This document shows positions 27,962 through 42,900 of a stretch of 64,000 nucleotides of DNA, piece after piece. The translations under genes and the position numbers were made by a program. Under the pieces are notes generated by a model. It ran no database searches. It was given only the letters and a program-made list of their open reading frames with translations, and was not told where the DNA came from. The number at the start of each line of letters is the position of its first letter. Position 1 is the stretch's first letter. The stretch covers positions 3,338,350-3,402,349 of the forward strand of contig NC_084773.1 of NCBI RefSeq assembly GCF_028858725.1, written 5' to 3'. Source of the DNA: Colius striatus. Its lineage: Eukaryota; Chordata; Aves; Coliiformes; Coliidae.

Positions 27962-30900
27962 AAAGTGAAACACTGTTGGAAAATGCTAAAAGCAACTGCA
28001 AGGGCACTGCTACATTCTGAACTCCCAGAAACATGGGGCTGTGCTGCTGATACTATAATATTAATCACTTGATTGCTGGTGCCAGGAGTATCAGAGCAGC
28101 CTCACCCAGTCCTGCTCTGCTTGAAGCTGGTGTCCTAGACTCTCTGGAGTCTATGGTAATTTCCAGCAGCTCCACACACAGGTGAGTTTTATTCTAGGGG
28201 CTGTGTGTGTGTGCCATTACAGCCATTCTTTCTGATGGAGCTGAGAGGCAGCTGAGTACAGTGGTATATGAAGTACATGGTTTTGGTTACTATTAGCCAG
28301 TGGAACTGTCTGCAGAGAATTCTTAGGGCCAGATTACAGCAATTACATATATGTGGGAAGGAGTCTTTTGGCTCAACTATGGGCCTCGTGTACTCCTTGC
28401 ACACCAGTTGTACCCTGCTAGCACTGCACTTGCCAGGCAGTATGCATCCCTGATTGTCTTCTGGAAACACAGCTCCTACCAGGAGCCACTGGACTGCTTC
28501 CATGGACAGTGCCACCCCGGTGGGGTGCAAGCCACAAAGTGAACTGAGATGAAGGTGCAAGCAGGAACAGCACCATGCTTTAAGAGCTGGTTGAGGCTGA
28601 GCTATGGAATCTTCAGAATTTCATGCTTCTATTCAGAAAAATTATAAATGTTCAGTCATTTGTCAGCCTCTTTTACCAGTCCTGTCTCTTCTCACCAACA
28701 CACTAGATGCCTACAACCTTTCAAGTGGTTCACCTGCAGGAGCTTGTGTTCTGTTCTGTGCCACCTCTTGTGGCTGGGCTAATAAGCTTGTTAAATTAAA
28801 AGGTACCTTGAATGGAAAAGAAATAGCTGTCTCATCTAAACAGCTAAATACTTGCAGTGGTGTGGTAGTTGCACACTCTGCAAGAACTAGAAGTTATATG
28901 GCAGGAATCTTCCTCTGAGGCAAGAGATGCTAGCAAGTAAGAGCATAGGGTGAGTGTCATAAGTGTAGGCATTACAGAATAGCTTGGGAGAACTCCTGAA
29001 CTCCATGCTTTCCATTTCAGCATTTGCAGATTCCCCTAAAGGACAAAGTACTAAACGTTTTATTATGATCATTGCATGATCCACTTCAGAAACACCTTTT
29101 GGTTCCCCACAGCTTTGCTTGATCTTTGTAGCAACTCTGTTAGGTACATATCCCACTTTTCCTACGAGCCTTAGAGCCAAAAGGGAAAACTGAAATGCTA
29201 GTGATTCAGAGGATGACAGTACACTGCAAAGTTAGTGCCCCCAGGTATGCCTCCAAAGAGAAACGCCGAATAAAAATCCACCTTGGTGTGCTCTTGAATT
29301 GCAAAAGCCTTCTAATGCAGCCTGTGCCCATGATTTATAACAATGACTCATAATATTGCATTATACTTAATATGATGTAACGCTGATGCAAGATGCCATT
29401 CGTGGAATTTCAATGTCACAGAGAAAAAGAGAGGAGAGAGAGCAATCTGGGCATGCACCTTGCCATGCTGTCAAGTTTACAGCCAAAATATGTACAACCT
29501 TTCAGCACCTGCTTTGCTATTTTTTAGCAGGATGACTTGGAGAATAACATTTTTATTTCCTGGAGCACAAACATACCTCAGACAAACACCACTGTGCTAC
29601 TTGCAGTAACTTCATTAACCTTGTACTTGTGAAGACAAATTTGCTAACAGACAATTCAGTCGTGCAATTATAGCCCCTCATGTGGAAGTTTGCAGGGCAA
29701 AGCAGGACCATGCCTTCAAATTAATTCAAGCTTTATCTCTCTTTTCTGACCCAGCTGTTACGAATTCTCCCCCTGTTCTCCTTGTACTGCTTGCTTCTTC
29801 CTGGGGTGAATCAGCATTTCAGGAAATACTAATTCAAAGAGGAAAGGCACCCTAAACTGTGCTTCTGGAGGTCAGAAATAGCTGCTTTCCAATAGGTTTG
29901 ACAAATGACATGAAGCTTCTCACTCTGCTGGGGGACAGTATTGCAGGGTGTCTGCAACCCTTGTTTGACCTCTGCCCCTTCCTTTCCAAGTAGCCTGTGA
30001 ACTTTGAAGCTGAGCTGCAAAACTGACTCCCAGTGGTCTGTCTCCAAGACAGAAAATGAGAATTAAAGCCCTGACTTGTAGCAGTAAGGAAAACTGTTAC
30101 TTGCTCCACCCTAACAGCTTTGGCATCACGGGTTGCTCGTTCAGCAGGAGCCATTGGCATCACCAGTGTGGGAACAACTGGAAGTGACATTTCCTCTATG
30201 CTGATCTCAGGTGGGAGTGCTTCTCACTGCATCCTAGCTGAGTACACTGCTAGTTTTTAGGCATTGCACTACCAAGGCTGTTCAGGAAAAGGACCATGGA
30301 CATTCTCCACCTGTGATGTCTAAAGTCCTCTACATTTGACAGAGTCAATTTTCATTTACTTCTAGAAAGAGCTGACAGGCAATTGTATCATTGCTCTGAC
30401 AGAGTCAGGTACTCAGTAGCTTCAGAGAGATTGCTGTTGGCATGGCAGGAAGCAGAGAGGCATCTGCCTTGGTAAAACAAGGCTATGAGAAGATGGAAAG
30501 ACTTGAACAGAGATCTCAAAAGAGTCTAGATCAGGCTCTCCCTGATTTATTCCACTTAGGCCTATCCATGCCCAGTTTCCCTGGTAAACCCAACAGGTCT
30601 GTCTACTGCACTGCAAAGCTCATCAAGGTGGAATAGTTGTATTTACAAGTGGTTCTTAAGAAGAAAATGACATAATATATGTATGATTTACTAGTGAACT
30701 ACCTGCAGCTGGTGTCATCCTAAGAGAGACCTTTGCACCTCAGAAGCTGGGCATAGCACACACTGCACTTTCTCATTGCAAGACCAAAGAAGTAAAGGGA
30801 CTGACTTTTGAACAATGCAGTGGTGCCTACAGGTGAAGATAACAAATCAATATGAATTTAACATCTAGTTCATTTTTGGAAGCCCAGTAGGTGCCAGTCT

Positions 30901-33165
30901 GTCTCCTAGAAGCATAAATATCATCAAAAACCTAGCCATGGGTGAGTAAAAGTAGACAAGAATTTGTAGCCCAGAGGAAAGCCACCAAGAATAGATTGTG
31001 TGGAGGCTGATAAGATCCATATTGCTCCAAAAAGGGAGAGTACCACCTCAAAACAAGACAGCCTTTGTTGTGAAAGGGTTAGGTTGTGAGAGTCCTAGCT
31101 TGCCAAACACTCGTCATGGCCTCCCTCTGCCAATTGTCTTTAAATACTGTGATCTTTCACGTAAGAGCAGAGCCTGAAAGAAATCTCTCTAGCAAAAACA
31201 TCATTTACTCATTCTCTACAGGATGGTGGAGTAACGTGCCTCTTCTCAGTCGTGTTACTCTTTCTTTCCCCTGGAGATTTCAAACAGAGATTTGTTGAAA
31301 CAAAGATGAGTAATTTTGCTCTATAAGGGGTGCAGGAAGAAGTGTAGAAGTATCTCTAGATCAGAACAGTTCCTGAGCCTGCTGGAGAAATGGCAGATGG
31401 CCAGAGATAGCACACACCACTGTTCTCCCAGATAACAACACATAGGGCTGACTCTTCCAGGCAATAATCTTTTAGGACACCCAATTGTGCACACATAGGT
31501 GAGAGGCACGAGGAGCTTGTATCCTCACAGGGAGGCTGTTGAATGCTTTGCCTTCCCACAGGCCAGCCCCAGGACCAACTGCCCTACTCCTCTACATATA
31601 GTCCATACCTGGGTGATAATGGACACAAAAAGATGCAATTTTGTCCATATTTTTGAGCTTTGCACTGGAAAAACATTTCTAGACAGTAGCCAGTTCCATC
31701 TATGCTTGCAGTCCTCTGTAGGCTGGTGTGTCATTTCCTGGGAATCTTTTATTGTCAACACACACTAAATAAAAGCAGACCTTTCCAAGAAGTAGCTTTC
31801 CCTCAAAGGTGAAACTCCTGTCTTTCACGTGAGTGGATCTGTGCTGGCAGAGCAGAGCAAGCTGTGGGCCCTGGTGTTTTACCAGGCTTTTCAGTATGTG
31901 CTACCAGAAGCCAAGCAATGAAAGATCTCAGATCATTTGTTTAGCAAATATTAATGGCTAGTCCTCGAGTTATTCTTGGAATTCAGTGTTCATTTTGCTA
32001 CTGTTTTGAAGTACCATGTTTGACCTGGAGAGCCAGGCAAAGGCATTGGGGGTACCAGACAGAATATCTCACCCATGAAACTACTACATTAGCAGTAAAC
32101 AAAATAAAGGTTAGGCTTTTTTTTTTGGGGGGGGGATGGAAATGGCTTTTCTTCAATACAATCTCCTTGGCTCCAGCATAAGTGGAGATGTCTCAGAGCC
32201 TGCAGGTAATTACCACAACAAAAATAGTATCCACAAATTAACTGCTGTTCCTAGCTTCCTTCTCCCATTTGCTTCTATGTCACACTAACATAATGCTAAA
32301 ATCAGTCCTGATGCACAAAAAGTGGAGAGGCAAACCAGAGAGCAAAGAAAGCAAAAGGCTCTACATGCATCCTGTAAGATGTGATCAGTGAAACATTAAC
32401 CATGGTTAGAGACATGGCACCAGCCAGCACCGGCACTGGGCTGCACAGGGCACACAGCCACCCCCTGGCAGCTCCCACCACCTGTAAACCACACACCCTG
32501 CACCTCTGAGACCACTCTGAGCTACACTGGCGAGGGCCTGGCCCATGGGGGTCAGAGCAACACAGTTCAGGTCACATCTCACAGCTACAGTGGCTACCAT
32601 TGACAATCAGCAAACCAACCAAGTGCAGCAACTTACAAAAGCAGCAAACCAGGAGCACGGGGTGCCCAGGATGCCCAGGAAACACCCGTGTAGGGAGCTG
32701 ATTAATTCCTCTGCAGCAGCTGCTGTCAGCTACCTGGTCCCAAAGAATGGAGAAGGGGTGGCAATGTCACTGTGCAGGATGCTAACCCGAATCGACAGAC
32801 CCAGTCAGCCTGTGGCCTCTTTGCTACAGTGTTTTTCTCCTTGTAGAGGAAGTCCTCACACAAAGAGCAAGGTTTAAACAGTTGGGGTGAAATAGTTCCC
32901 TTTTCAAACGAGCCAGGAGTTCATGCCTGAACCTGACAAGAACCCCACTCACCCACACAGCAGCAGGATTTTTATCACGAGCACCATTTGACCTCCCAGA
33001 TAAAACATTTGCTCTTTGTTTTCTTTTCACAGCTGCAAAGAGTAACATTTAGACAAATACCTGCCCTGATGGCCCAACAAGCTTGCACAACCAATCTGCA
33101 AAGGTGCCTACTTGTCCACTGTAAAACGAGGTTAGCACGAAGGGGCTCTGGTGCACTGTGCTCTA

Positions 33166-33525
<360 letters not shown>

Positions 33526-33940
33526 TTATACAGCACGGGGACATTAGTTAGAAGAAGACAGGCAAGTTCCTGCGGTGCAAACATCAGAAGGGCTATTATT
33601 AGAAGCACTGTAAAACTGCAGGCATAAGTAAGTCTCTACTCTTTTAACTATTGATTCCTGTGCATGTTCACTCTTTAAAACAGAAGCTCTCCACGAGGTA
33701 GTGGGAGATTAAGGTATTTAGGCAACTTTCTATATGTGTGTTTTCCAGATGACATAAGAAATAGTCAAACTAAACTTTTTATAGAGAAAGGGTGGGGTGG
33801 CAAACGCTCTGCCTCAAAAAGAAAGGGGAGTGGGGGAAAGAAACCTGGTGGAAATGGGGGTCAAATTGCTAAATCACCCATTTTCAACTTTTTACAAAAT
33901 CTGCTCAGAAACTGGATTTTATTTAGAAATTTCACATAAA

Positions 33941-34361
33941 CATAGAATGGTCAGGTTTGGAAGGGATGTTTAGAGATCATCCAGTCCAACCCCCCTGCAC
34001 AAGCAGGGTCACCTAGATCAGGTCACATAGGAACATGTCCAGGTGGGTTTTGAAGACCTCCAAGGAAGGAGCCTCCACACCCTCTCTGGGCAACCTGTGC
34101 CAGGGCTCCTTCACCCCAACGATAAATATGAGTTTCCCCTCATATTTAAATAGAACTGTTTGTGTTCCAGCCTCATCCCATTACCCCTAGTCCTGTCACT
34201 GGATACAACAGAAAAAAGTGCTGCCCCAACCTCCTGACACCCACCATTTATATACTTATAAATATTAATGAGAACCCCCCTCAGTCTCCTCTTCTCCAGA
34301 CTGAACAGCCTCAGTTCCCACAGCCTTTCCTCATCAGGAAGATGCTCCAGCAAAATCTGAT
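33941..34361 (-). mobile_element. CR1 LINE 3' fragment, about 420 bp
   Basis: Long 5'-truncated CR1 copy on the minus strand. The plus strand shows CATAGAATGGTCAGG at its 3' end, then the blocks CACCTAGATCAGGTCACAT, GGAGCCTCCACACC, AGTGCTGCCCCAAC and CTCAGTCTCCTCTTCTCCAG. It lies just outside exon 3 in intron 2, sense with WNT7A. It closely resembles the copy 1.7 kb away at 35655. Confidence 0.95.
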
Positions 34362-35654
34362 TCTATACTAGAAGGTATTCTTACAGGAAAACAACCTCTG
34401 TCAGCAATCTTGCTCTGAAACACGTTTTAGCTGAACTGGGACATTTTTTTCACATTGTTAAGTGTCACCAAGTTTTCCACACAGACATCTGTGGCAACTC
34501 AGTCAAGTAAATCTTAATTTCAAAATTTCACCAGGATGGAGGAAAAAAAAAACCCCACCCTTCTGGTGTGCTGCAGGTACCATGATGGGAGGAAGGCAAA
34601 GAGCCTCACCAGAGGGCTGTGAGGAGTCGGTTAAGCCAATATTGCTCTGTGCAATCTGGCTATAATGTCAGGCATCTGTTTCTTTAGGGAGCTTCTCACT
34701 TTGAATATATTATTTAATTCATCTTCCTGAAGCTCTCTTGCATTCTGGTGTTTGGATCTTCCATATGTGGATCTTATGAGGTCTGTGAGGCTTTTGGAAC
34801 CAGTTCTGCTGAGAGAGGGCCCCTTCAAAATAGAAGGAGATTTGCAGAAGGTGCCATGTATATCAAACAGCCCTTTAAAAATGTGTTGGACCTCTCAAAC
34901 CAAGAACTTACTCCTTCTCTTATTTCTCCAATGACAAAATATACCCTTGCATTAACAGGATCAGAATCAGGCTCTTAATTAGGAGAGGGCAGATGGGAAG
35001 ATCAGCTTCCCTTCTCCAAACACCCACCAGTTAAGTTCTGGCAGACCTCAACTGCTGGCAGTAGTTTATTATACATGAAACAAGCACATTTCTGCTGTTT
35101 ATTAGATTTCACAAGAAAATAATCACTTGGGAAAGAAATCTTACAAGCACTTCATTCTCAGCTGCACCCTTCTCACATGTATGATCTAGATTTCTGTACT
35201 TTGGTTCCTTTAATGAAAAATATTCACTTCCTCCCAGCAAGGAAATAATGGGGAAAACAAGATGATAGAATCAATCTGTTAATAGGCAACTTTGTGCTCT
35301 TTTATTAGCACAGGCAACTTTCCCATTGATACTGTTACTGAGGAACTTGTATCAGGCTTCCTCAAAGGATTTTCTCTGGTTTAAAAACTAAAGGAAAAAT
35401 CATGAAATAGTGAATTGTTCTGACTGGGGACTTTGCAGAGGAGGCTCTCCTGAACTGGTGGCTTTCTATGAAAACATGAACGTTGGAGAGAAATGCCAGG
35501 CTTTAGACGAGTATGTCCCTGTGTGCTCAGTGCCTCTGAGCAGCCGTGTGGGAAATGAGAGGAGGCAGATGGAAGTGGTGCCCCACTCCAGAGCAAACCC
35601 ATGAGGACCAGCCAGGGCACCTTTTAGTTCCTACTCTAGTTTATCTTCAACAAT

Positions 35655-36066
35655 ATAGAATCATAGAATCACAGAATGGTGAGGATTGGAAGGGACGTTT
35701 AGAGATCATCCAGTCCAACCCCCTGCAGAAGCAGAGTCACCTAGATCAGGTCACACAGGGTTGTGTCCAGGTAGGTTTTGAAGACCTCCCAAGGAAGGAG
35801 CCTCCACACCCTCCCTGGGCAGCCTGTGCCAGGGCTCCCTCACCTCAACACTGAAACAGTTTGTTCTTATGTCTAAATGGAACTTTTTGTGTTCCAACTT
35901 CATCCCATCACCCCTTGTCCTGTTGCTAGATACAATAGAAAAAAAGTGCTGCCCCAACATCCTGACACCCACCATTTAGATATTTGTAACTATTAATGAG
36001 ATTCCCCCTCAGTCTCCTCTTCTCCAGACTAAACAGCCCCAGGTCCTGCAGCCTTTCCTCATAAGG
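35655..36066 (-). mobile_element. CR1 LINE 3' fragment, about 410 bp
   Basis: Same CR1 subgroup, orientation and truncation range as the copy at 33941-34361. The 3' tail carries two copies of the terminal repeat (TAGAATCATAGAATCACAGA). Breaks relative to the neighbour are mostly point substitutions and one-base indels. Open frames inside it are not intact CR1 proteins. Confidence 0.95.
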
Positions 36067-36817
36067 ATGTTTCACTATTTTAAGTACAACACTAGGAAAA
36101 ACTCACTGATAACAGGAGGAGATATAACAAGAAGTCCCAGTTTCTCCTCTCAGAGTGGGGCAATACATTACACCAGATTTCTGTTTCATGAAACAGCAAT
36201 TGGGACATAATTAAATAATACTAATAATTTTCAGTGTAATTTGCATCTGGTTCTGGTTTTGCTTTGGATGGATAATTTCTTATCTACCACAAATCACTTT
36301 CAAGACCTAAAAAACACTGGCAGATCATTTTAACCAGCCACCCTCAAGACTGTAAAGACTGAGCAGCTCTTTTGCTGCTTAGAGGGGAGTGAAAAATGCA
36401 ATGCAGAGAGTACAAACCCAGCACAAGCAGAGTCAGAATCCAACGTCAAGCTTAATCATAACATATATTACACAAATTACTTTGTAAGTTTGTCTTGTTC
36501 AGGAGAAAAAATTAGCAGCTCTGTAAAACAGAAAGCTAGGAGACTACAAGGTAAACAAAGCAAGTGTCTGGGGGAATTGATCCAGAGAGGAAGTACCTTG
36601 GCACTTGTGCAGTATTGACAAAGTGGCACAGGACTGTCACGTCTGCAGCAAACTATCCTTGTTTTCCATAAATGATTCACTTTGTTACACTTCATTACCC
36701 TTGTCTGGTTCGTAGAAATGTCAGCATACAGGTTAGGGGTAAGCTTAGCTCATTCTGAACCTTTATGATGTTGCTTTAGATACCAAACCAGTGTCTCAGG
36801 GGTTTTGTAACCAAATG

Positions 36818-36910
36818 GGGACGTGGTTTAGTGGTGGCCGTGGCAGTGCTGGGTTAACGATTGGTCTCTGTGATCTTAAAGGTCTTTCCCACTCTAAATG
36901 ATTCTGTGTC
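36818..36910 (+). mobile_element. CR1 LINE 3' end fragment
   Basis: Plus-strand copy with GGGACGTGGTTTAGTGGTGG, GTGATCTTAAAGGTCTTTCC and a tail AAATGATTCTGTG. This is the GATCTTAAAGGTC subgroup, seen antisense at 16991 and 53833. Confidence 0.9.
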
Positions 36911-39900
36911 TCAGTGTTTTCCTGACACTTTTAAATTGTCAATACAATTCCTCTACTTCTGATTTCAGCAGCCAATAGAAGTGGCTTTAACAAGGTACAC
37001 TCAGGCAGCTTCTCCTTGCAGGCAGTGGTTTGAGCTTCTGCTGATGCTCTAGAGCAGGCAGACCACAGATCCATGTTCAGCCTCATCTCAAAATATGGGT
37101 AGGTTAAAAGGTACAGCCTCACCACTTCTGGATTCCCAAAGATGAACAATTTGGGAAATGACCAAGGACACAATCCTCCTTTGTTTTCTTTCTGGTTTAC
37201 TTTCCAGCCTACACTTTGTACAATCCAACTTAGACCTGTGCCTCACTTTCCCTCTGAAAATTTAGCACCAAAAACTTCAGGATCTTAGCATTAGAAAAAG
37301 GTCAGTTGATATCTTTGATATCAGCACAGTACTGAGACTCTGTCACATTTACTTTAAGCTGTAGGTGATGGTGACTGTAGCATCACAAACACTTCATAGG
37401 TAAGAACTGCACTTCTGGTTCAGGAGGACAAATAAAGCTAGCAAAGCAGGAGATATGGCCCAAAATACAGGGTAAGGAAAGAAGAGAACTTCCAGTAAAG
37501 CATCACACCACGAAAGAGCCCACTTTAGTTAAAAAACAGAATAAACCAAGTACTTCTTTCACAGCAAAAATAGTCAGTCAGTAGGCTGATAGTAACATCA
37601 AGGGTTTCACTCTTCTGTATGACTGAAAGAGCACATAAAACCCCTAATCTACAGTCAGTACCATCCCAGATGGCTAGAAAGATGAGACAGGAGCTGGAAG
37701 AGTAAACTGGTATGTTTTCATCAGGGACATCAGAAAAGACTTTTGGAAAGAGTTTAAGTAAAAAGTGCTCCTTGGCAAGAGCTATTCCAACTGTCTCTTG
37801 AACAATTTTCTGAGCCATTCACTAGACATGATGGGAATTCAATCTTCTTGCAGTCAGTTCCTGCTTAATCCATCCTTAAACTGTAGCTGGACTTAAAAAT
37901 ATGGAGTTTGGCTTTAGGGGTTTTTTAAAAGCAAACATTTCATTTCAAAAATGCATATAAAGGACAAATCAGTTGATCTTTGTGGAAGGACTGGTGAAAA
38001 TTGCAATCCCAGATGATGGGTCAGCTGAAGAGGTTTTTGTGGAGGCTATTCCAGCCAGTGACTTGCAAGGGTGTACATAAAACCACTTGTGACAAGTAAA
38101 CTGGCAAAAGACAGAAGGCCTGAGACCTGAGGAGCTGAGAAGAAAGGTGGGAGGTCAGCTATATGGGTACAGGAACCATAAGCCATCCCTTCAGCTCCCA
38201 AATGACACAATCTTCTCATTGTCTCAGATAAGCAAAGGCTAAACACAACGCCAGAGCTGAACTCCAAGCATTAGAAACTTCAGGAAAGCATCTGGCAGTC
38301 TTTCAATGGTTATTCTGGTTGTTTACAAGGCTGCTGATCCCCCTGGGCAGTGTTTCCAGGTAGAACTGCTGTCATGGTGCTCAAGCCCCTTGCAGCTGTG
38401 TTGGTGAGGAGTCACCTGCTGCTCCTGCCCCCAGCAGCACGCCTGGAAGTGGGATGTGGGCAGCGACTTCTGCCTGCTTCTGCTCCCCCCATCCAGAGCT
38501 GGGGCTGTTCTCAGCACTTTCCAGTGCTGTATGAACACAGAGCCTTTTCTTCATGTGTCAGACACACATATCTCCCTGCTCTTTCTCTTTTTTTTCTGGA
38601 CTTCAATAAAGTGTGCAGTGGGCTGCAGCTCCATTTGCTTTGATGGCAGATATCTTGGCATCCATGGCTTCCAATATTTCTGCAGCTCCACTCTGTTGGT
38701 GCAAATTGTCCTCCAAAGCTCTGGAGTCCTGTCTTTGGACCCTTCCCTGGGCAGCACAGGACAAGCCCAAGCTGTTGAGAACTTTCCCTCTGAGCTCTGC
38801 ACAGCCAACCACCACCATAGGGTTTCAGATGTCATAACAAGAAGCACTAAAGTTATCCCAGGTAGGTGAAAACATAAATATTACCAGTGCAGGTGGCTCT
38901 CCTGACATTGAGCATACTCTTGTACCTTGAGGCTTTAATCCTGCACACACTCACACACATACCTTTGCTCTTGTAAATAAATGCTTGGGGACTGGGCTTT
39001 GGCTGATCAGCAAGTGATCTGCTCATGTATCAGCTGCCATCAGCTGCATTCTGCTTCTAATTTAGCTAAAGATTTCTTGAAGTTTCATCTTCAAATTTAA
39101 ACAGCTTGTAAAAAGCTTCATTCACACTGAATAAAAATGAGAACTCAGTTTTCAAAAAGCAGCACAACAACTTGATGTTCCACAGGAATCAAGACCTAAG
39201 CCTGCAAGATACAGAGGGGATTTGCTTGCAGGAAGCTGGTAGGTGCTTCAGCAGCTTGGGGATCTGAGTTTCTGAAGAGCCTGGCCCTCCCTATCAGTTC
39301 ACCTCATAAATTGACTAAGCTGTGAAATAAAGAAAAAGACAAATTTCTGTTTATCTCACTGGAAAACACAGGTTGTATTTTCTGCTATTTAAAGCCAAAG
39401 GGTCAGAGAGGGAGTTGTCTGCAGTGACATGAGCTGAAATATGATTGTGAAAACATAAAGATGGAAAATGCAACGTACCTTGCCAATTATATGCCACAGC
39501 TAAGATTATTTCACATCTCTCTATAGAGCTCATAACTCAGAGCTAGGAAAAATGAAGAACAGAGCTCATCCTCTGCCTCTTTTGGGGTGTGCCATCTCCT
39601 TCCCCAGTAGGCTATGTATGGTCTCTCAGGAGTGTTTTATTTATCTGTCTTTAACCCAGCATGTATGATTAATAAAAATGGTAGCTTAGAGGAAAAAAAA
39701 AAGATCACTGAAGCATCCTTCTCCTATTTTCCTTCCCACTCCTGTAATGGTTCAAGGTTTTGAAGGGTTTGGTGCTTTCAAATACTGGACTGACTCAAAA
39801 TGCAAACCACAGTTCCCTACACATCGGTAGCACCTTCCTCACAAAGATTAACACCAATCAATAAGTAGAGTTGCTCTAAGGAGGGCTTGTAAGTTGCTTT

Positions 39901-42900
39901 GAGGGATCAAGGCACTGCCCACTGTCACAAGCCTAAGTTTTTGCCACCAGCACGTGAAATTCTTGGAGAGGAGACACTCTGGTTGCAGTGACTATGTTTG
40001 AAAATACCCCCTTTAAGCTTATACAGTTACTACCCAAGGCACAGGTGTTGCAAAACCCACAGCCAGGACACGGGATTGTCCCCTTTTCAGACAGCTCCTG
40101 GTCCCTCCACACCACTGCCTTACCTCAGGACGTGCCACACACTGACCCTGTGACAGAACACAGCTCTTCTGCCTTTCCCATGAAAGGTAAGCTTTCTGCT
40201 TCCCTGAAACATGTACTCACAAGACACATCTGAAGGCAGGTATGAAAACCTTCTGATGGGAATTCCAACGGCAGTGACCTTGGGGCGATGTTTTATCTTA
40301 CTGTGACAGTCTCTGCTGAGCAAGATTGACTTTTTGGCATAAAGCAGCATGTTGGGGTTTGGATGTTCAGGCCATATTTCAGCCTGGCCTCCGTTTTGCC
40401 TGCAAATAACTGTTCTTGTGCAAGATACTGACATTAAAAACTGCTTATAAGAGCTGGAAACAGCACAGAGATGCAAATCCTGACCCTGCTAGAGTACACA
40501 GCAAGATTCCTGTTAATTACAGTATTTCTTTTCTGTTTATCTCAGGACTTTTTTTAACACCACTGATTCAGGAAGCAGCATTTACCAGTCTTTCTCCTAA
40601 AGAATGATCACACCAAATAGTGCAGCAGCACTTGCAACCTAATTTCCCACAGACTCGTGCAGGTAGTCTTCCATGGTGGTCTACCAGTGCTCCTGAACTT
40701 GGCCTGTTAGTTTGTAACTCAAAGAATCAGACTTTAAAACCTGACACAAGAGATTACACCAGCACTGAAAATCAACAAGCTCTAGAAAACGATTGAAGAT
40801 GAAACCCTTTCTCAAACACACCTGTACTGGGATGTTTTAAAAAGCATTCTTCTTTAACACAGTCACCAAATTAAGCTTTACTGTGTTATTTTTAACTCTA
40901 CCAGACCAGATAGGAGAATGAGCTAGATCTTGTTCTGTATTGCATCCTGGAAAAAGAGATGGTTTCTGTTACCTGCTGAGCAAGCCAGCTAGAGTTTGCC
41001 TTACAGGAGAGTTTTTGTTTCAAGAGGCAGGAATGGGACTCTCCACTCTTCCTTTACACTGTAAGCCATGGTAGCAAAGTCTATTTTAATATATGACTGC
41101 TAAATGCAATGAGCAGTGCACAGTGGGCTGTCGAAAGGAAAGCCAACAGCCCTTCCTCTGTTCACATGTACATTTGGGTGCATCTGCAATGATCCCAGAG
41201 TCAAGGCATCGTGCACAACATTGATATGCTCAAAAGTTTTAAGACTGGTTTGTCCATGTAGGTTCCTGCTTTGATTTCAGCTTTCCTGATTCACATGAGT
41301 AATGTCAGTTGGATGGAGGCATCAAGGTCATTATACTCAGAAGTCTTTCAGTGTAAAAGCAAGCAAGGAATTGGTGGATTTTAGTAAGACTGGGATGAAC
41401 ACTTGGTTGAAACAATTTTGCCACAATGTTCTTCAGGGACCTCCACATGTCTTCATAGCCCTTGGCTATTCCCTCCATCCTCTCCCATGCAGGGTCCCTG
41501 GCAGCTCCTGTGAGCCTGCAGTGCCTTTCCTTTCTGTACTCAAATGAGTTTCCACTTTGCTGTGTCCCTTTGTAGAGATGCAGTGGAACAGCCTGTGGCA
41601 TTTTCACTTGGCAAGTCTCAATTAATAACAGCAGTGTTGCTCACGTTGGACAAGAGGATATCTGTAATTTTGCCCTGTGGTGCCAGCCTGGTGCTGTCCT
41701 CCAGATACCATGAAACGTAGCCATGTCCTCAGGCAATTAGTTGAGATAGCCACTCCTTGGCTGGTGATTCTCACAAACAGCAAAGTTACTGTTGACTGCC
41801 TGTTCATAAGGTTGCACACTGAAAAATGGGCTACCTAATGAAAAGCCTTTGCCACAGCACTTGCTCTTTCTGTGATCCATCCATCAGAGCCAAAATCTCA
41901 TTTTCAGGTTCTATCAAAGGCATCTCTGGTTGCTCAGATGTTTAGGCTCAAACGACATTTCAGAGAGAGGTGGGCAGGAGTTTTTTAGGCTACTCTGCTT
42001 TAAAACATTGGTTTTGGTTGTGGTCACCCTCAGGAACAGAACTGCTGACCACTGTAACAAATGATGTCTGGTTTAAAAGTGTCTGTAATGGCAGCATTGC
42101 ATCACCTCCACAGTTATTTTAAAAACTTCTCTTTGTGACTTTACATTATTAATAAGGTGTCTACAGAGCTATCTAGAAAAAAGAAGACAATTCCTTGTGT
42201 TGATCTTGATTGCAACTTTATCATTTCCTGTCAGAATTGGACCAAGTCCTCAGCTGGAGCAAACTGATGGCATTTTTACTCTGTTATTTCTCTTTGTGTT
42301 ACTGGCACTGTTGTCACCAGCTGTCACTGTAAGATACCCACAGTATGGCAGGAGGGAAGAATCTCTCTTTCAAAGGACAAGCTCAATTGAATGATAAGAG
42401 GAATGGAGAGCCTATGCTGTATAACAAGCTGGAAGCTCAAGTCTGGACTCACAAACAGGCCATATGAAGCATGGCTGAATTTCAAAGGTTGCTGACTATA
42501 ACTCTACATCTAAACTATCACTGAAGGGTGGGTTACATGTGAATGTGTTAAAATACAGATACATGCTACAGATTAGAACAGGACACGTGCTTTCCTTCTA
42601 CTGACTTAAGAGTGTTTGGTCATAGCTAGCTATCTGCCTTGCCATCTTATAAACAGGAAGAGAGGAGCACAGAGCAGGTGAGTGCCACAGCCCCCAGCTG
42701 CACAGCAGCAGAGCCACGAGGAGGACAGAGGCCTCCTGAGTCACCCTGCAGTGTCTGAAAGAGAATGTCAACCATTTGGGTCCATTTGGGTGACATTCAT
42801 AAAACAGGTTACCCAGTAAAGTACTGAAACCTGGTGTGTGAGAGATTTAGCTCTGTGAGCCATTGACATCGTGGCTTGAGAAATAGCTCACAAGGATCTG

